From Streptomyces sp. NBC_00464 (GTDB lineage Bacteria > Actinomycetota > Actinomycetes > Streptomycetales > Streptomycetaceae), in the NCBI RefSeq assembly GCF_036013915.1, contig NZ_CP107899.1, positions 3,658,001-3,722,000 of the forward strand: 64,000 bases of DNA. The letters run 5' to 3'. The notes beneath the pieces were generated by a model that was not told the origin of the DNA, did not search any database, and was given only the letters and a program-made list of their open reading frames with translations. Positions 8,660 to 19,475 of the stretch are shown here, piece after piece. Each line of letters begins with the position of its first letter. The stretch's first letter is position 1. The position numbers and the translations under genes were made by a program.

Positions 8660-9487
8660 ATGCACATGAACAGCGCTCCGCACCTGCTGACCGAGGACCG
8701 CCCCGAGTACGAGCGGATCCTCGACGACGCACTGCGTCACGCCCATGAACGACCGGATCTGGCCGCTGTCGGCGAACGGCTCAACCCGGTGCAGTTGCGT
8801 ACCATGGCGATGGCTGCCACGGCGCTGATCACTGCCGCTGCGGCCACCGAGTACGAGCACTACGTCAAGGCTCGCGAGGAGATCCGCGCCGCCACGGCCG
8901 CCGGCCGGGACGAGGACGGTGAACCTGACGCGGACCCGGCCGGCATGAACCACTCGGGCGCAGGCATAGGAGTCGTCATCACCGTGCTGGCCCCGGTGCT
9001 GGCCGGCACCGCCGCGGTGATCTTCCTGCTCATCGGCTACATCCTCAGGGCGCTCGATCCGCCCCCGGCGTTCGCGCGCACCATGGTCGGTGCGGGCTGG
9101 TTCTTCGCGGCGGCGACGGCGGCCGCGATCCTCGTGGCCGCCGTCGGCCTGCTCATCACGGCTCTGCGCAACGGCTCGACATCGCTGGCCGCCGAGGAGC
9201 AGGGTGAGGAGTTGCCGGAGGACGTGGCGCGAGCCAGAGAGGCCTGGCGGCACGCCCTGCTGGAACGCGGCATCCTGCCGTTCCTGCGGGACGCCCTCGC
9301 CGACCCCGGGGCCGCCCCGGCCGCGCGCGTCCCGCACCGCTCGCCCAACCGCATCCCGAAGATCGGCTACAGCAGGCCGGACTTCTCCAGCCCGGGCGAC
9401 GGCCCGGCCGCCGCTCCCCGCCCGACGTTCACCAGTCCGGACTTCACAAGCCCCGACTTCGGGGGGCCGGAGCACGAGCTGGACTGA
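8660..9487 (+). CDS. Membrane protein of unknown function with C-terminal SPDF repeats
   Basis: A 275-residue protein not assigned to a characterised family. An N-terminal soluble part (1-90) contains an Ala-rich helix. Two strong membrane segments follow at about 96-122 and 140-166, then a charged region and a proline-rich tail with short repeats of the type SRPDFSSP, TFTSPDF, TSPDF. ATG 8660 follows a G-rich stretch; ATG 8666 is an alternative. It stands alone between the phosphatase and the LysR gene. Confidence 0.8.
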   Translation: MHMNSAPHLLTEDRPEYERILDDALRHAHERPDLAAVGERLNPVQLRTMAMAATALITAAAATEYEHYVKAREEIRAATAAGRDEDGEPDADPAGMNHSGAGIGVVITVLAPVLAGTAAVIFLLIGYILRALDPPPAFARTMVGAGWFFAAATAAAILVAAVGLLITALRNGSTSLAAEEQGEELPEDVARAREAWRHALLERGILPFLRDALADPGAAPAARVPHRSPNRIPKIGYSRPDFSSPGDGPAAAPRPTFTSPDFTSPDFGGPEHELD

Positions 9488-9490
9488 CGT

Positions 9491-9547
9491 GGTCCGGCGC
9501 CCGGGACACTCGTCCCCGGGCCTCCGGGCCCCCGGGTGTTCCGGACC
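9491..9547. terminator. Probable bidirectional terminator
   Basis: Convergent spacer between the membrane-protein gene and the LysR gene. The outer arms GGTCCGG (9491-9497) and CCGGACC (9541-9547) enclose further complementary CCCGGG segments, giving a long GC-rich hairpin. Confidence 0.55.
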
Positions 9548-9563
9548 GTTCCCGGACTCACAC

Positions 9564-10460
9564 TCAAGCGGTCGACAGCTCCTCGGCAACATCCGCCGCA
9601 GCCCGTACGAACTCGTGGACCCGCTCTGTGGCATTCCCCTCCAGCCAGACCGGTCCCCGTTCGATCGGCTGCGCGTCGCGCATGGGCACATAGGAAATGT
9701 CCGGTCGCGGGTAGTAACGGCGGGAGTGCTCCCCGACCGGAAGAACGCCCTTTCCCCTCGCGACCAGCGTGAGCATTTCGGAGAACGAACCTCCGGCCGG
9801 CCCCTTCGGCACCGGCCTGCCCGACGGAGTGTGGTCCGGTGTGCGATCTTGCTTGAACACCGCCGAGGTCACTTCCGGGTACTGCACCACCGGGTGTTCC
9901 GCGAGCACTTCGACGGACACGGACTCCTCGTCGGCGAGCGAATGCCCGGCAGCAACGGCGAGCACCCGTTTCTCCGTCAGTAGTTTCGGCCCACAGGCCA
10001 TACCGTCGAACGGGTACGAGGCGATGAGGACGTCCACCGAGCCGTCCTCAAGACTCGCACGGGAGTTGGACAGCTGAACCTCCCGTACATCAACCCTGCA
10101 GTCGGGGTGGCGCTCACTGAACAGATCGACGACTTTCAGGAGTGCAGGCGCTGTCCACTCACCGAGGAACGCGACCCGCAGTGCTCCGGTGACTCCACGA
10201 CCGGCGTCGGCGGCCCTTCGGAACGCGTCCTCCATCCCTGCGACGAGCGGCACCAGGTCATCGGCCAACTGACGCCCGATCGCCGTGAGTCGAACGGTTC
10301 TACTGGTCCGCTCGAACAACATGCCGCCGATCCGCCGCTCAAGTTTCTTGATCACCTGGCTGACCCGCCCGGTCGTCACGCGGAGGCGCTCTGCGGTACG
10401 GCCGAAATGCAGCTCCTCGGCAAGCGTCAGAAAGGTCTCGATCTCCACCCGTTCCAGCAT
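9564..10460 (-). CDS. LysR-family transcriptional regulator
   Basis: A 298-residue LysR-type regulator. The winged HTH occupies about residues 1-60 (MLERVEIETFLTLAEELHF, then RTAERLRVTTGRVSQVIKKLE), and the substrate-binding domain covers about 90-290. It is divergent from the adjacent glyoxalase-like gene, the classic arrangement for a LysR regulator controlling its neighbour. The 121-bp spacer holds a candidate operator. The inducer is unknown. Confidence 0.9.
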   Translation of the reverse strand: MLERVEIETFLTLAEELHFGRTAERLRVTTGRVSQVIKKLERRIGGMLFERTSRTVRLTAIGRQLADDLVPLVAGMEDAFRRAADAGRGVTGALRVAFLGEWTAPALLKVVDLFSERHPDCRVDVREVQLSNSRASLEDGSVDVLIASYPFDGMACGPKLLTEKRVLAVAAGHSLADEESVSVEVLAEHPVVQYPEVTSAVFKQDRTPDHTPSGRPVPKGPAGGSFSEMLTLVARGKGVLPVGEHSRRYYPRPDISYVPMRDAQPIERGPVWLEGNATERVHEFVRAAADVAEELSTA

Positions 10461-10477
10461 GATGCCCCCATCGTTGA

Positions 10478-10503
10478 ATCGGACTAAACGATCGTATTCC
10501 GAT
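10478..10503. promoter_or_regulatory. Candidate LysR operator in the divergent spacer
   Basis: Interrupted dyad ATCGGA - 14 bp - TCCGAT, 17 bp upstream of the LysR start. It is AT-rich for this genome and suits a LysR recognition site. The assignment is inference. Confidence 0.45.
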
Positions 10504-10581
10504 CCCGTCTTGTTGGCGGACTCCCCCCGGCGGATCGTGGAGAGCGTCCGTCCGGCACCAACTCATCGTTCTGGAGAAGCA

Positions 10582-10977
10582 GTGACCTCTCTGCGCGTCA
10601 AGGCATTCGACCACCTGGTCCTCAACGTCGGTGACGTCGAACGAGCCCTGCGCTTCTACGTCGGGAGCCTCGGTCTGGAACCGGTACGCGTTGCCGAGTG
10701 GCGCGCCGGCGAAATCCCGTTCCCCTCCGTGCGAATCACTCCCGAAACCATCATCGACCTGGTCGGTCGCCCTCGGGGAGAATCCAACGTCGACCACATC
10801 TGTCTCACCGTGGAACCGGTGGACTGGGACGAGTTCATCAAGTCGGCGGCCTTCTCCGTCATCGAAGGCCCTGTTGATCGCTTCGGCGCCCGGGGCAACG
10901 CCACATCGGTCTACGTCCGGGACCCGGACGGCAACACCGTGGAACTCCGCTGGTACCCACAGGACACCGCGGCCTGA
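10582..10977 (+). CDS. VOC/glyoxalase-family protein
   Basis: A 131-residue protein of the vicinal oxygen chelate fold. It shows two beta-alpha-beta-beta-beta modules: FDHLVLNVGDVERALRFYVGSLGL (8-31) and a second half with VDHICLTVE and VYVRDPDGNTVELRWY. Metal ligands typical of the fold (H10 near the start, H65 and the final Glu in VELRW) are present. GTG 10582 follows GGAGAA. It may be a lyase, dioxygenase or drug-binding protein. Divergence from the LysR gene suggests that regulator controls it. Confidence 0.87.
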   Translation: MTSLRVKAFDHLVLNVGDVERALRFYVGSLGLEPVRVAEWRAGEIPFPSVRITPETIIDLVGRPRGESNVDHICLTVEPVDWDEFIKSAAFSVIEGPVDRFGARGNATSVYVRDPDGNTVELRWYPQDTAA

Positions 10978-10980
10978 CCG

Positions 10981-11030
10981 TCCTGAGGAGCCCGGCCCGA
11001 GTGGGGCCGCCCGGACCGGGCTCCTCAGGA
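10981..11030. terminator. Bidirectional terminator between the glyoxalase gene and thiC
   Basis: Perfect 15-bp inverted repeat (TCCTGAGGAGCCCGG at 10981-10995 and its complement at 11016-11030) with a GC-rich loop. It lies between convergent genes, 3 bp past one stop and 25 bp past the other. Confidence 0.85.
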
Positions 11031-11055
11031 CGAACTCAGTCGCCGGTTCGTCGCA

Positions 11056-12968
<1,913 letters not shown>

Positions 12969-13045
12969 TGCAAAGGTGCCACCACGCTAGCGCCCTCATC
13001 GGCCGGCTGGCCAGAGGGCCCCTTTCCTCTTGCGATGATCGGCCG

Positions 13046-14377
13046 GTGACAACCCCTCATAACGACTCCGCACCGCAGGGCCATCAGCACACGCACTCCC
13101 ACAGCCACGGCCCCGCCGCACCCGTCTCCGGCCATCTGCGCAAGGTGATCGCCGCCGTGCTGATCCCGTTCGCGGCCGCGGTCGTCGTCGGGCTCATGGT
13201 CCTCTGGCCCGGTGGTGCGCCGGCGCACGAGCGCACCGGAGTCGGTTTCGACCGGCAGACCCAGCAGGGCAAGGTGGTGAACGTCGACAAGGTCGACTGC
13301 AAGGACGTGAACGCCTCCCAGATCCCCGTCAGCGGTGAGACATCGCGGCCCACGGACGAGCCGGCCACCGGCGAGGACCTGTGCGAGAAGGCCACCGTCG
13401 AAGTGACGAGCGGCCAGGACAAGGGCCGCACGTTCATCGAGGTCGTCCAGCCGGACGCACCCCGGCAACTACGGGAGGGACAGGGAGTCGTCGTCGCGTA
13501 CGCGCCCGACGCGCCCCATGATCTCCAGTACTCCGTGACCGATGTGAACCGGAAGTTCCCTTTGCTGCTGCTGGCCGGGATCTTCGCCCTGGTGGTGGTG
13601 GCCGTGGGCAGAATGCGCGGGGTCATGGCGCTGGTGGCGCTCGCCCTGTCGTTCGCCGTCCTGACCCTGTTCATCCTTCCGGCGATCCTGCAGGGCTCGA
13701 ACCCGCTGGTCGTGGCAGTCGTCGGGGCCGGCGCCATCATGCTGATCGCGCTCTACATCTGCCACGGGCTGACCGCCCGCACCTCGGTCGCCGTCATCGG
13801 CACCCTGATCTCACTGCTGCTGATCGGGCTGCTCGGCTCGCTCTTCATCGGCTGGGCGAGTCTGAGCGGGAACACCGACGACAACACCGGCCTCATCCAC
13901 GGCCTGTATCCGCACATCGACATGAGCGGGCTGCTGCTGGCCGGCGTCATCATCGGTTCCCTGGGGGTGCTCGACGATGTGACGGTCACCCAGACCTCGG
14001 CGGTCTGGGAACTGCATCAGGCAGACCCCACGATGAGTGCGAAGGAGCTCTACCGGGCAGGGATCAGAATCGGACGCGACCACATCGCCTCGGTGGTCAA
14101 CACCCTGGTGCTCGCCTATGCGGGCGCCGCGCTTCCGCTGCTGCTGTTGTTCTCGATCGCCCGGAGCAGCGTGGGAGCGGTGGCCAACAGCGAACTGGTG
14201 GCGGAGGAGATCGTGCGCACACTGATCGGCTCGATCGGACTGGTCGCCTCGGTGCCGGTGACCACCGCGCTCGCGGCTCTGGTCGTCGCCGCGGACCGCA
14301 CCGGTTTCGTCGCGGATTCCGGAGCGCCGGCACCTGTACGCAGCGGTAAGGGACGCCGTCGCCGGGCGAGGTCCTGA
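13046..14377 (+). CDS. YibE/F-family multi-pass membrane protein
   Basis: A 443-residue membrane protein of the YibE/F family. It begins with a His-rich cytoplasmic tail (HQHTHSHSHG), one membrane helix (about 31-57), an extracellular domain to about 175, then seven or so helices. GTG 13046 was chosen because it gives the His-rich start. The function of the family is unknown. It is divergent from thiC and convergent with ssgA, the order also recalled for S. coelicolor. Confidence 0.88.
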   Translation: MTTPHNDSAPQGHQHTHSHSHGPAAPVSGHLRKVIAAVLIPFAAAVVVGLMVLWPGGAPAHERTGVGFDRQTQQGKVVNVDKVDCKDVNASQIPVSGETSRPTDEPATGEDLCEKATVEVTSGQDKGRTFIEVVQPDAPRQLREGQGVVVAYAPDAPHDLQYSVTDVNRKFPLLLLAGIFALVVVAVGRMRGVMALVALALSFAVLTLFILPAILQGSNPLVVAVVGAGAIMLIALYICHGLTARTSVAVIGTLISLLLIGLLGSLFIGWASLSGNTDDNTGLIHGLYPHIDMSGLLLAGVIIGSLGVLDDVTVTQTSAVWELHQADPTMSAKELYRAGIRIGRDHIASVVNTLVLAYAGAALPLLLLFSIARSSVGAVANSELVAEEIVRTLIGSIGLVASVPVTTALAALVVAADRTGFVADSGAPAPVRSGKGRRRRARS

Positions 14378-14457
14378 GTGCCCGGACACGGAGAGCGATT
14401 CACCCGTTCGGCAGGTGTGCTGTTCGACCGGCATGCAGGCCATGAGCACAGCCTTCA

Positions 14458-14895
14458 TCAGCCGGCGTTCTGTTCCTCGGCCAGAATTCGCCCCAGCGCC
14501 TCTTCCAGATTGCCCTCGAAGTCACCCAGCGTGCACTCCTGCCCGAGCGGCACGAGCTTGTCCGTCCGGTCGAGAAAGGCCACAAGGGGTGCCGTTCCGG
14601 CCCTGAACAGCGCACGGTCAGCGCCCACCTGGAGCCGGATGTGGACGTCGGACAGCCCTTCGGGCTCCGTCGGCCCGATGTGCACATCGCCGTCACCACT
14701 GGGGCTGTTGAGACCGTCGAGCAGCAGCTCACGGCCGAAAGCCCAGGTGACGGGGGCGTCGCCGGGCAGATGGAAGGTCATCCGGATCGCGTACGGATCG
14801 CACACTTCGTACCGGAGCTCCACCGGGATACGGAAAGAGAGCTCCTCGGAGACGAGGAAGCTCATCATGACCTCAGCTTGAACCGACTCGCGCAT
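14458..14895 (-). CDS. ssgA: Sporulation-specific cell division activator SsgA
   Basis: A 145-residue SsgA-like protein, very close to known SsgA sequences (MSFLVSEELSFRIPVELRYE, then WAFGRELLLDGL, ending ILAEEQNAG). SsgA is found only in morphologically complex actinomycetes and steers septum placement and FtsZ recruitment via SsgB during sporulation. Internal ATGs at residues 10 and 11 would give the 135-136-residue form annotated in some species. Its activator gene ssgR lies directly upstream on the same strand, with a 101-bp spacer that should contain the ssgA promoter. Confidence 0.96.
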   Translation of the reverse strand: MRESVQAEVMMSFLVSEELSFRIPVELRYEVCDPYAIRMTFHLPGDAPVTWAFGRELLLDGLNSPSGDGDVHIGPTEPEGLSDVHIRLQVGADRALFRAGTAPLVAFLDRTDKLVPLGQECTLGDFEGNLEEALGRILAEEQNAG

Positions 14896-14996
14896 CGTTC
14901 AACCCCGCAGTAGATGAATCTGGCCAGGAATGATCCCCCATGGCCCTATTGACGCCATCGTGGTGCACCCGATAGCAGATCACAAGGAGTGATTTT

Positions 14997-15767
14997 TCAG
15001 ATACTGATAGAGAACACGAACGAACGCAAGAGGCTGGCCACTTCGCCACGTAGTCGTTCGACTGCGGGGAGCAACCGTTCTTCCTGGTCGAGGGGGACCG
15101 AAATGGCCATCGCAGCGGCCGTGAATCCGGCCGCGATCGGGATGGCCGCACAGACCGTCCCGAGGGCGTACTCCTGTCGCTCGATGACAGGTTCCATACG
15201 CTCGATCGACCGCAGCCGTTCACGAAGTGCCGGACGGTCCCGCACGGAGTGGCGGGTCAGCGGTCGTACCGGATGCCGGTCCAGGTGATCCTCGCGCGCC
15301 TGCTCGTCGAGCTGGCTCAGCAGACACTGGCCGATCGCGTGGGCATGCCCCGTCTCCCCGAAGGCGGCCCACTCCTCCACCGCCGGCATGGCGGGGGTGT
15401 CCGCGACCGCGACGAGTTCGATCTCACCTTCGCGGTAGATGGCGCAGTACACCGGGGCGCCGATGATGTCCCGCCACCGGCCCAGGGACTGCGTCATTCT
15501 GCTGCGACGATTCTGCAGTGCGCCGTCGTCCACCAGCCGCTCCGCAGCGGCGCCGAAGAGGAAGACCCCGTTCTCCCTGCGCAGATATCCCTCGTGCGTC
15601 AGCGTGCGCAGCAGGTGGTAGGCGGTGGGAAGGGGGAGTCCCGCTTCCCTTGCCAACTGTTTGGCCGGGGCCCCGTCGCGATGGGTGCCCACAGCCTCCA
15701 GCAGCCTCAGCGCCCGCTGCACCGATCCGATCAGCGTCGGAACAGCGGTACTCGATGCCGTGGTCAA
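14997..15767 (-). CDS. ssgR: IclR-family regulator SsgR, activator of ssgA
   Basis: A 256-residue IclR-type protein with an N-terminal winged helix (about 10-75; VQRALRLLEAVG, APAKQLAREAGLPLPTAYHLLRTL) and a C-terminal effector domain. In S. coelicolor SsgR, encoded directly upstream of ssgA, is needed for ssgA transcription; position and family match here. The start codon appears to be TTG at 15767, which is unusual but gives the expected length. Confidence 0.93.
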   Translation of the reverse strand: MTTASSTAVPTLIGSVQRALRLLEAVGTHRDGAPAKQLAREAGLPLPTAYHLLRTLTHEGYLRRENGVFLFGAAAERLVDDGALQNRRSRMTQSLGRWRDIIGAPVYCAIYREGEIELVAVADTPAMPAVEEWAAFGETGHAHAIGQCLLSQLDEQAREDHLDRHPVRPLTRHSVRDRPALRERLRSIERMEPVIERQEYALGTVCAAIPIAAGFTAAAMAISVPLDQEERLLPAVERLRGEVASLLRSFVFSISI

Positions 15768-16007
15768 CGGTCACCCCCAGGCATGGTGACGGGCGGTCAG
15801 CCCGCCTGTGGGGGCCGCCCCCACAGATCTGCCGCAGGCCTGGGGTCCAGAAGGCCGGATGCCGTACAAACCACTGGTCAGGGTGGCGACTGACGGTGTT
15901 TTCCCAGGCGGCGGCAGCGGACTGCCACTGTATCGGGAGCATCCGGGCGGGGTGCCGTTTCACCTTCCGCTTAGCTCAGCTGGGCTAATCGCCCAGCAGG
16001 TCTGCGC

Positions 16008-16226
16008 TTACCAGTCGCTTCCCGAGGAGGAGGACGACATGAACTTCCGTACGACGAAGACGAGCCCGCCGACCAGGATCACGACGAGCAGGACCTTGAA
16101 CAGCAGCCAGATCACAAACCCGACGATGCTGGCGATCAGGCCGCCGAACACGACGATCGCGATGACGGGCACCGCGATCCACTTCACCCACCAGGGCATT
16201 CCCGCGAATATCTCCCGCACGGCCAT
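16008..16226 (-). CDS. Small membrane protein, DUF5326 family
   Basis: A 72-residue protein with two adjacent hydrophobic helices (about 10-36 and 38-62) and a Ser-rich end (FMSSSSSGSDW). The family is small, actinobacterial and of unknown function. It is transcribed in the same direction as the cupin gene, 119 bp after it. Confidence 0.82.
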   Translation of the reverse strand: MAVREIFAGMPWWVKWIAVPVIAIVVFGGLIASIVGFVIWLLFKVLLVVILVGGLVFVVRKFMSSSSSGSDW

Positions 16227-16345
16227 CGTCCATACCTCGTCTCTGTGAGTTCCTGCTTCGATGCTAGAGGCGCAGGGGCGGGCTGCGGGGCTCCGGAGCC
16301 CTTGAACTCCCCTGATCGATCCCCTAGGGATCCCTGAGGCAGGGC

Positions 16346-16663
16346 TCAGCCCTCGGGCGGCGAGAAGACCACCATGACGCGCAGATCCTCGGTGATGTGG
16401 TGGAACTTGTGGGCGGTGCCGGCCGGCACATATACGACACTTCCCCTGCCCACCTGCGTCGTTTCCATGCCCACGGTGATCGATGCGCGCCCGCTGACGA
16501 CGAAGTAGACCTCGTCCTGGTTGTGCGGCTGCTGCGGGTCGAGTTCACCGGCGTCCAGGGCGTACAGACCGGCAGACATGTTCCGTTCGCGGATGAACTG
16601 GAGATAGGCGCCGTCGTTGGCGGCCCGTTCCGCTTCCAGTTCGTCCAGTCTGAATGCCTTCAT
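16346..16663 (-). CDS. Cupin-domain protein
   Basis: A 105-residue single-domain cupin. Motif 1 is HNQDEVYFVVSG and motif 2 is VPAGTAHKFHHI, supplying the His/Glu metal ligands. ATG 16663 (MKAFRLDEL) begins the domain at once. No catalytic partner is adjacent, so it could be a small enzyme or a binding protein. It is divergent from the holin-like gene. Confidence 0.87.
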   Translation of the reverse strand: MKAFRLDELEAERAANDGAYLQFIRERNMSAGLYALDAGELDPQQPHNQDEVYFVVSGRASITVGMETTQVGRGSVVYVPAGTAHKFHHITEDLRVMVVFSPPEG

Positions 16664-16731
16664 GGCCCGTCCGCCCCTTGCCTCTGCCCTGCCGGTGTCC
16701 GCCACCGATCGTGTCTGCCACGATCAGACAC

Positions 16732-17109
16732 ATGAAGAATTTCGTAGTCAAGACGATCGCCAACGCGGGTGCGCTGGCCGTGGCCATCTGGCTGCTCCAG
16801 GACATCACGCTGACCGGTGGCGGCACCGGCCGCAAGATACTGACCCTGATCGTGGTCGCGCTGATCTTCGGCCTGGTCAACTTCCTCGTCAAGCCGGTGG
16901 TGAAGCTGCTCACACTGCCGCTCTTCATCCTGACACTGGGGCTGATCACCCTGGTGGTGAACGCCCTGATGCTGCTGCTGACCTCGTGGCTGGCCGACGT
17001 GCTGGATCTGAGCTTCCATGTCCACGGCTTCTGGACCGCCATCCTCGGCGGTCTGATCATCTCGATCGTGTCCTGGGCGCTGAACGTCGTCCTGCCCGAC
17101 GAGGACTGA
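16732..17109 (+). CDS. Phage-holin-family (YvlD-like) four-helix membrane protein
   Basis: A 125-residue integral membrane protein with four helices (about 8-24, 36-58, 60-85, 96-118), matching the bacterial 4-TM phage-holin family that includes YvlD. It has no phage context, so a housekeeping envelope role is more likely than lysis. It may share a transcript with the downstream lyase gene (67-bp gap). Confidence 0.87.
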   Translation: MKNFVVKTIANAGALAVAIWLLQDITLTGGGTGRKILTLIVVALIFGLVNFLVKPVVKLLTLPLFILTLGLITLVVNALMLLLTSWLADVLDLSFHVHGFWTAILGGLIISIVSWALNVVLPDED

Positions 17110-17176
17110 ACCCCGGACAGCTGAAACAGTGACGCCAGGACCGGCGACCGACCGGGGAGAGAAACGAGGAAGCTGT

Positions 17177-18307
17177 ATGAGCACCATGGGCGACGGAACC
17201 CGGGCGGTACGTGCGGGACTGCCGGAACCGCAGCAGTACGAGCCCACTCTCCCCGGTCCGGTCTTCGCCGCTCACTTCCATCTTTCCGGCGAGCCGACCG
17301 GGCCGTACACCTACGGCCGTGACACCAATCCGACCTGGACCCATCTGGAGCGGGCCATCGGCGAGCTCGAGGCGCCGGGTGAGAACGTCGAGACCATGGT
17401 CTTCGCCTCCGGCATGGCGGCGGTCTCCGCGGTCCTGCTGTCCCAGGTGCGCACCGGCGATGTCGTCGTGCTGCCCGACGACGGCTACCAGGCCCTTCCG
17501 CTGGTGCGCGCGCAGCTGGAGGCCTACGGCGTCGAGGTGCGCACCGCGCCGACCGGGGGTGACGCACAGCTGGCCCTCCTGGAGGGGGCGAAGCTCCTGT
17601 GGATCGAGACCCCGTCCAACCCCGGGCTCGACGTCTGCGACGTGCGACGGCTCGTCGAGGCGGCTCACGCGGTCGGCACACTGGTGGCCGTCGACAACAC
17701 CCTCGCCACCCCGCTCGGCCAGCGCCCGCTCGAGCTCGGCGCCGACTTCTCGGTGGCCAGCGACACCAAGGGCATGACCGGCCACGGCGACATCCTGCTC
17801 GGCCATGTGACCTGCCGGGACTCCGAGCTGGCGGCGGGGGTGCGGCGCTGGCGCAAGGTGGTCGGTGCGATCCCCGGCCCCATGGAGGCCTGGCTCGCCC
17901 ACCGCTCCCTGGCCACACTGGAGCTGCGGATCGAGCGGCAGTGCACGAACGCCCTCCTGCTTGCCGAGACTCTCGCCAAGCATCCGGAGGTCAGCGGAGT
18001 GCGCTACCCCGGCCTGCCCACCGATCCCTCGTACCCGAACGCCGTGCGGCAGATGCAGCGCTTCGGCTCGGTCGTGTCGTTCGTGCTGGCGGATCGCGGG
18101 ACCGCCGAGCGCTTCCTCTCGGCGCTGCATCTCGCCGAGGACGCCACCAGCTTCGGAGGCGTACGTTCCACCGCCGAACGCCGGGCGCGCTGGGGCGGCG
18201 ACGCCGTGCCGGAAGGCTTCATCCGCTTCTCCGTCGGGGCCGAGAACGCCGCCGACCTGGTGGCCGACGTCGAACGTGCGCTGGCCGAGGCCGTCACCGG
18301 AAGCTGA
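17177..18307 (+). CDS. Cystathionine gamma-lyase/synthase-family enzyme
   Basis: A 376-residue Cys/Met-metabolism PLP enzyme. PLP contacts are visible: YGR (46-48), D173 in VDNTLATP and the Schiff-base lysine K198 in ASDTKGMTGHGD. RSTAERRARWGGDAVPEGFIRFSVG near the end carries the substrate carboxylate arginine. It probably acts in transsulfuration (cystathionine to cysteine), but gamma-synthase or lyase activity cannot be separated by eye. ATG 17177 was chosen over an upstream alternative with an atypical N terminus. Confidence 0.9.
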   Translation: MSTMGDGTRAVRAGLPEPQQYEPTLPGPVFAAHFHLSGEPTGPYTYGRDTNPTWTHLERAIGELEAPGENVETMVFASGMAAVSAVLLSQVRTGDVVVLPDDGYQALPLVRAQLEAYGVEVRTAPTGGDAQLALLEGAKLLWIETPSNPGLDVCDVRRLVEAAHAVGTLVAVDNTLATPLGQRPLELGADFSVASDTKGMTGHGDILLGHVTCRDSELAAGVRRWRKVVGAIPGPMEAWLAHRSLATLELRIERQCTNALLLAETLAKHPEVSGVRYPGLPTDPSYPNAVRQMQRFGSVVSFVLADRGTAERFLSALHLAEDATSFGGVRSTAERRARWGGDAVPEGFIRFSVGAENAADLVADVERALAEAVTGS

Positions 18308-18329
18308 GCTCCCCACACTTGTGCGGTAC

Positions 18330-18368
18330 GGACGGTCCGAGCCTCCCCCCTCGTGGCTCGGACCGTCC
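18330..18368 (+). terminator. Terminator after the cystathionine lyase gene
   Basis: Perfect 14-bp stem (GGACGGTCCGAGCC and its complement) with an 11-base C-rich loop, beginning 22 bp after the stop codon. Confidence 0.85.
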
Positions 18369-18515
18369 CGGTTCTCCGCCTTCTCCTCGCGAAGAACCGC
18401 CTCGACAAGGCTAGTTGACTCTGCGTCAGTGTCCAATCACAGTAGCGGCAGCGACCTATCGACATATTTATAGTTGTCCGGGTTCGACGGGTCGCCCGGG
18501 CGAGAGGGGACGGAC

Positions 18516-19412
18516 ATGGACCTGGCCCTGTTGCGCACCTTCGTCACCGTGCACCGCGCCGGCTCGTTCACCCGCGCCGCCGCGCTTCTCGGCCTCTCCC
18601 AGCCCGCCGTGACCTCGCAGATCCGCACCCTGGAACGACAACTGGGCCGTCCACTCTTCCTCCGCAGGGCCCGCGGGGTGACACCCACCACCATCGGCGA
18701 CGAGCTCGCGCACCGGGCGGCTCCCCACCTGGACGCACTGGTCGAGATCGCCGAAACCGAGCTCGACGAGGAGTCGGGCGTACGGACGCTGCATCTGGCG
18801 GGACCACCGGAGTTCACCTCACTGCGGGCTCTGCCTGCCCTCACCCCGCTGATCGCCCAGGGACTCGCACTGCGCAGCTCGTTCTCCGCGGACACCGACG
18901 AGACGCTTGACGGTCTTGCCGCCGGACACCATGACCTGGCCATCGTGACGGCCCGGCCGCGCGGCGGCCTGCTCACCGCCGCCCCGCTCTGCGACGAGGA
19001 ACACGTCCTGGTCGCAGCACCCCGGTGGGCCGGACGTCTGGGACCGGGAACGCTGCGGCGCAACGGCCCGGTGGTCCTGGAGCAGCTGCCGGTGGTCGAG
19101 GTGCACGAGAGCCTGCCCCTCGTCTCCCGCTACTGGGCGGCAGTCTTCGACAGCCGCCCAGCGGCCACCGGGGCCGTCATCACACCGGATCTGCGCGCGG
19201 TCCTGGCATGCACGGCGGCGGGAGCCGGACTCGCCGTGCTGCCCCGATATCTGTGCGAGGGCGCACTGGAACGGGGAGAGGTGGTGGCGCTGCTCGATCC
19301 ACCGGTCCCGCCCCTGCGTACGTACTTCCTGGCCGCACGAACCGGCACGCTCGCGCTTCCGCATATCGCTCGGGCACACGATTTACTGCTGCGTGCCGCA
19401 GCCGACTGGTGA
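18516..19412 (+). CDS. LysR-family regulator with a TTA codon
   Basis: A 298-residue LysR-type regulator: HTH in residues 1-60 (LALLRTFVTVHRAGSFTRAA, then LGLSQPAVTSQIRTLE) and an effector domain after 90. ATG 18516 places the HTH at the normal position. Codon 290 (19383-19385) is TTA, the rare leucine codon read by the bldA tRNA and the only in-frame TTA I found in this window. Translation may therefore depend on bldA. It follows the cystathionine lyase gene, but a terminator separates them. Confidence 0.92.
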   Translation: MDLALLRTFVTVHRAGSFTRAAALLGLSQPAVTSQIRTLERQLGRPLFLRRARGVTPTTIGDELAHRAAPHLDALVEIAETELDEESGVRTLHLAGPPEFTSLRALPALTPLIAQGLALRSSFSADTDETLDGLAAGHHDLAIVTARPRGGLLTAAPLCDEEHVLVAAPRWAGRLGPGTLRRNGPVVLEQLPVVEVHESLPLVSRYWAAVFDSRPAATGAVITPDLRAVLACTAAGAGLAVLPRYLCEGALERGEVVALLDPPVPPLRTYFLAARTGTLALPHIARAHDLLLRAAADW

Positions 19413-19475
19413 CCGCAGGACGGTCCAGCAGGCGTCAGGTGTTTCAGAACCGGTTCTGCGGGCCACTCTCTTGCC

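Noticed and set aside
15970..16005. tRNA-like word (CTTAGCTCAGCTGGG) upstream of the DUF5326 end
   Set aside because: It resembles a tRNA D-arm, but there is no T-loop GGTTCGA or acceptor complement in the next 90 bases.
16732..17109. Prophage remnant because of holin similarity
   Set aside because: No endolysin, integrase or other phage gene is near; the 4-TM family is widespread in chromosomes.
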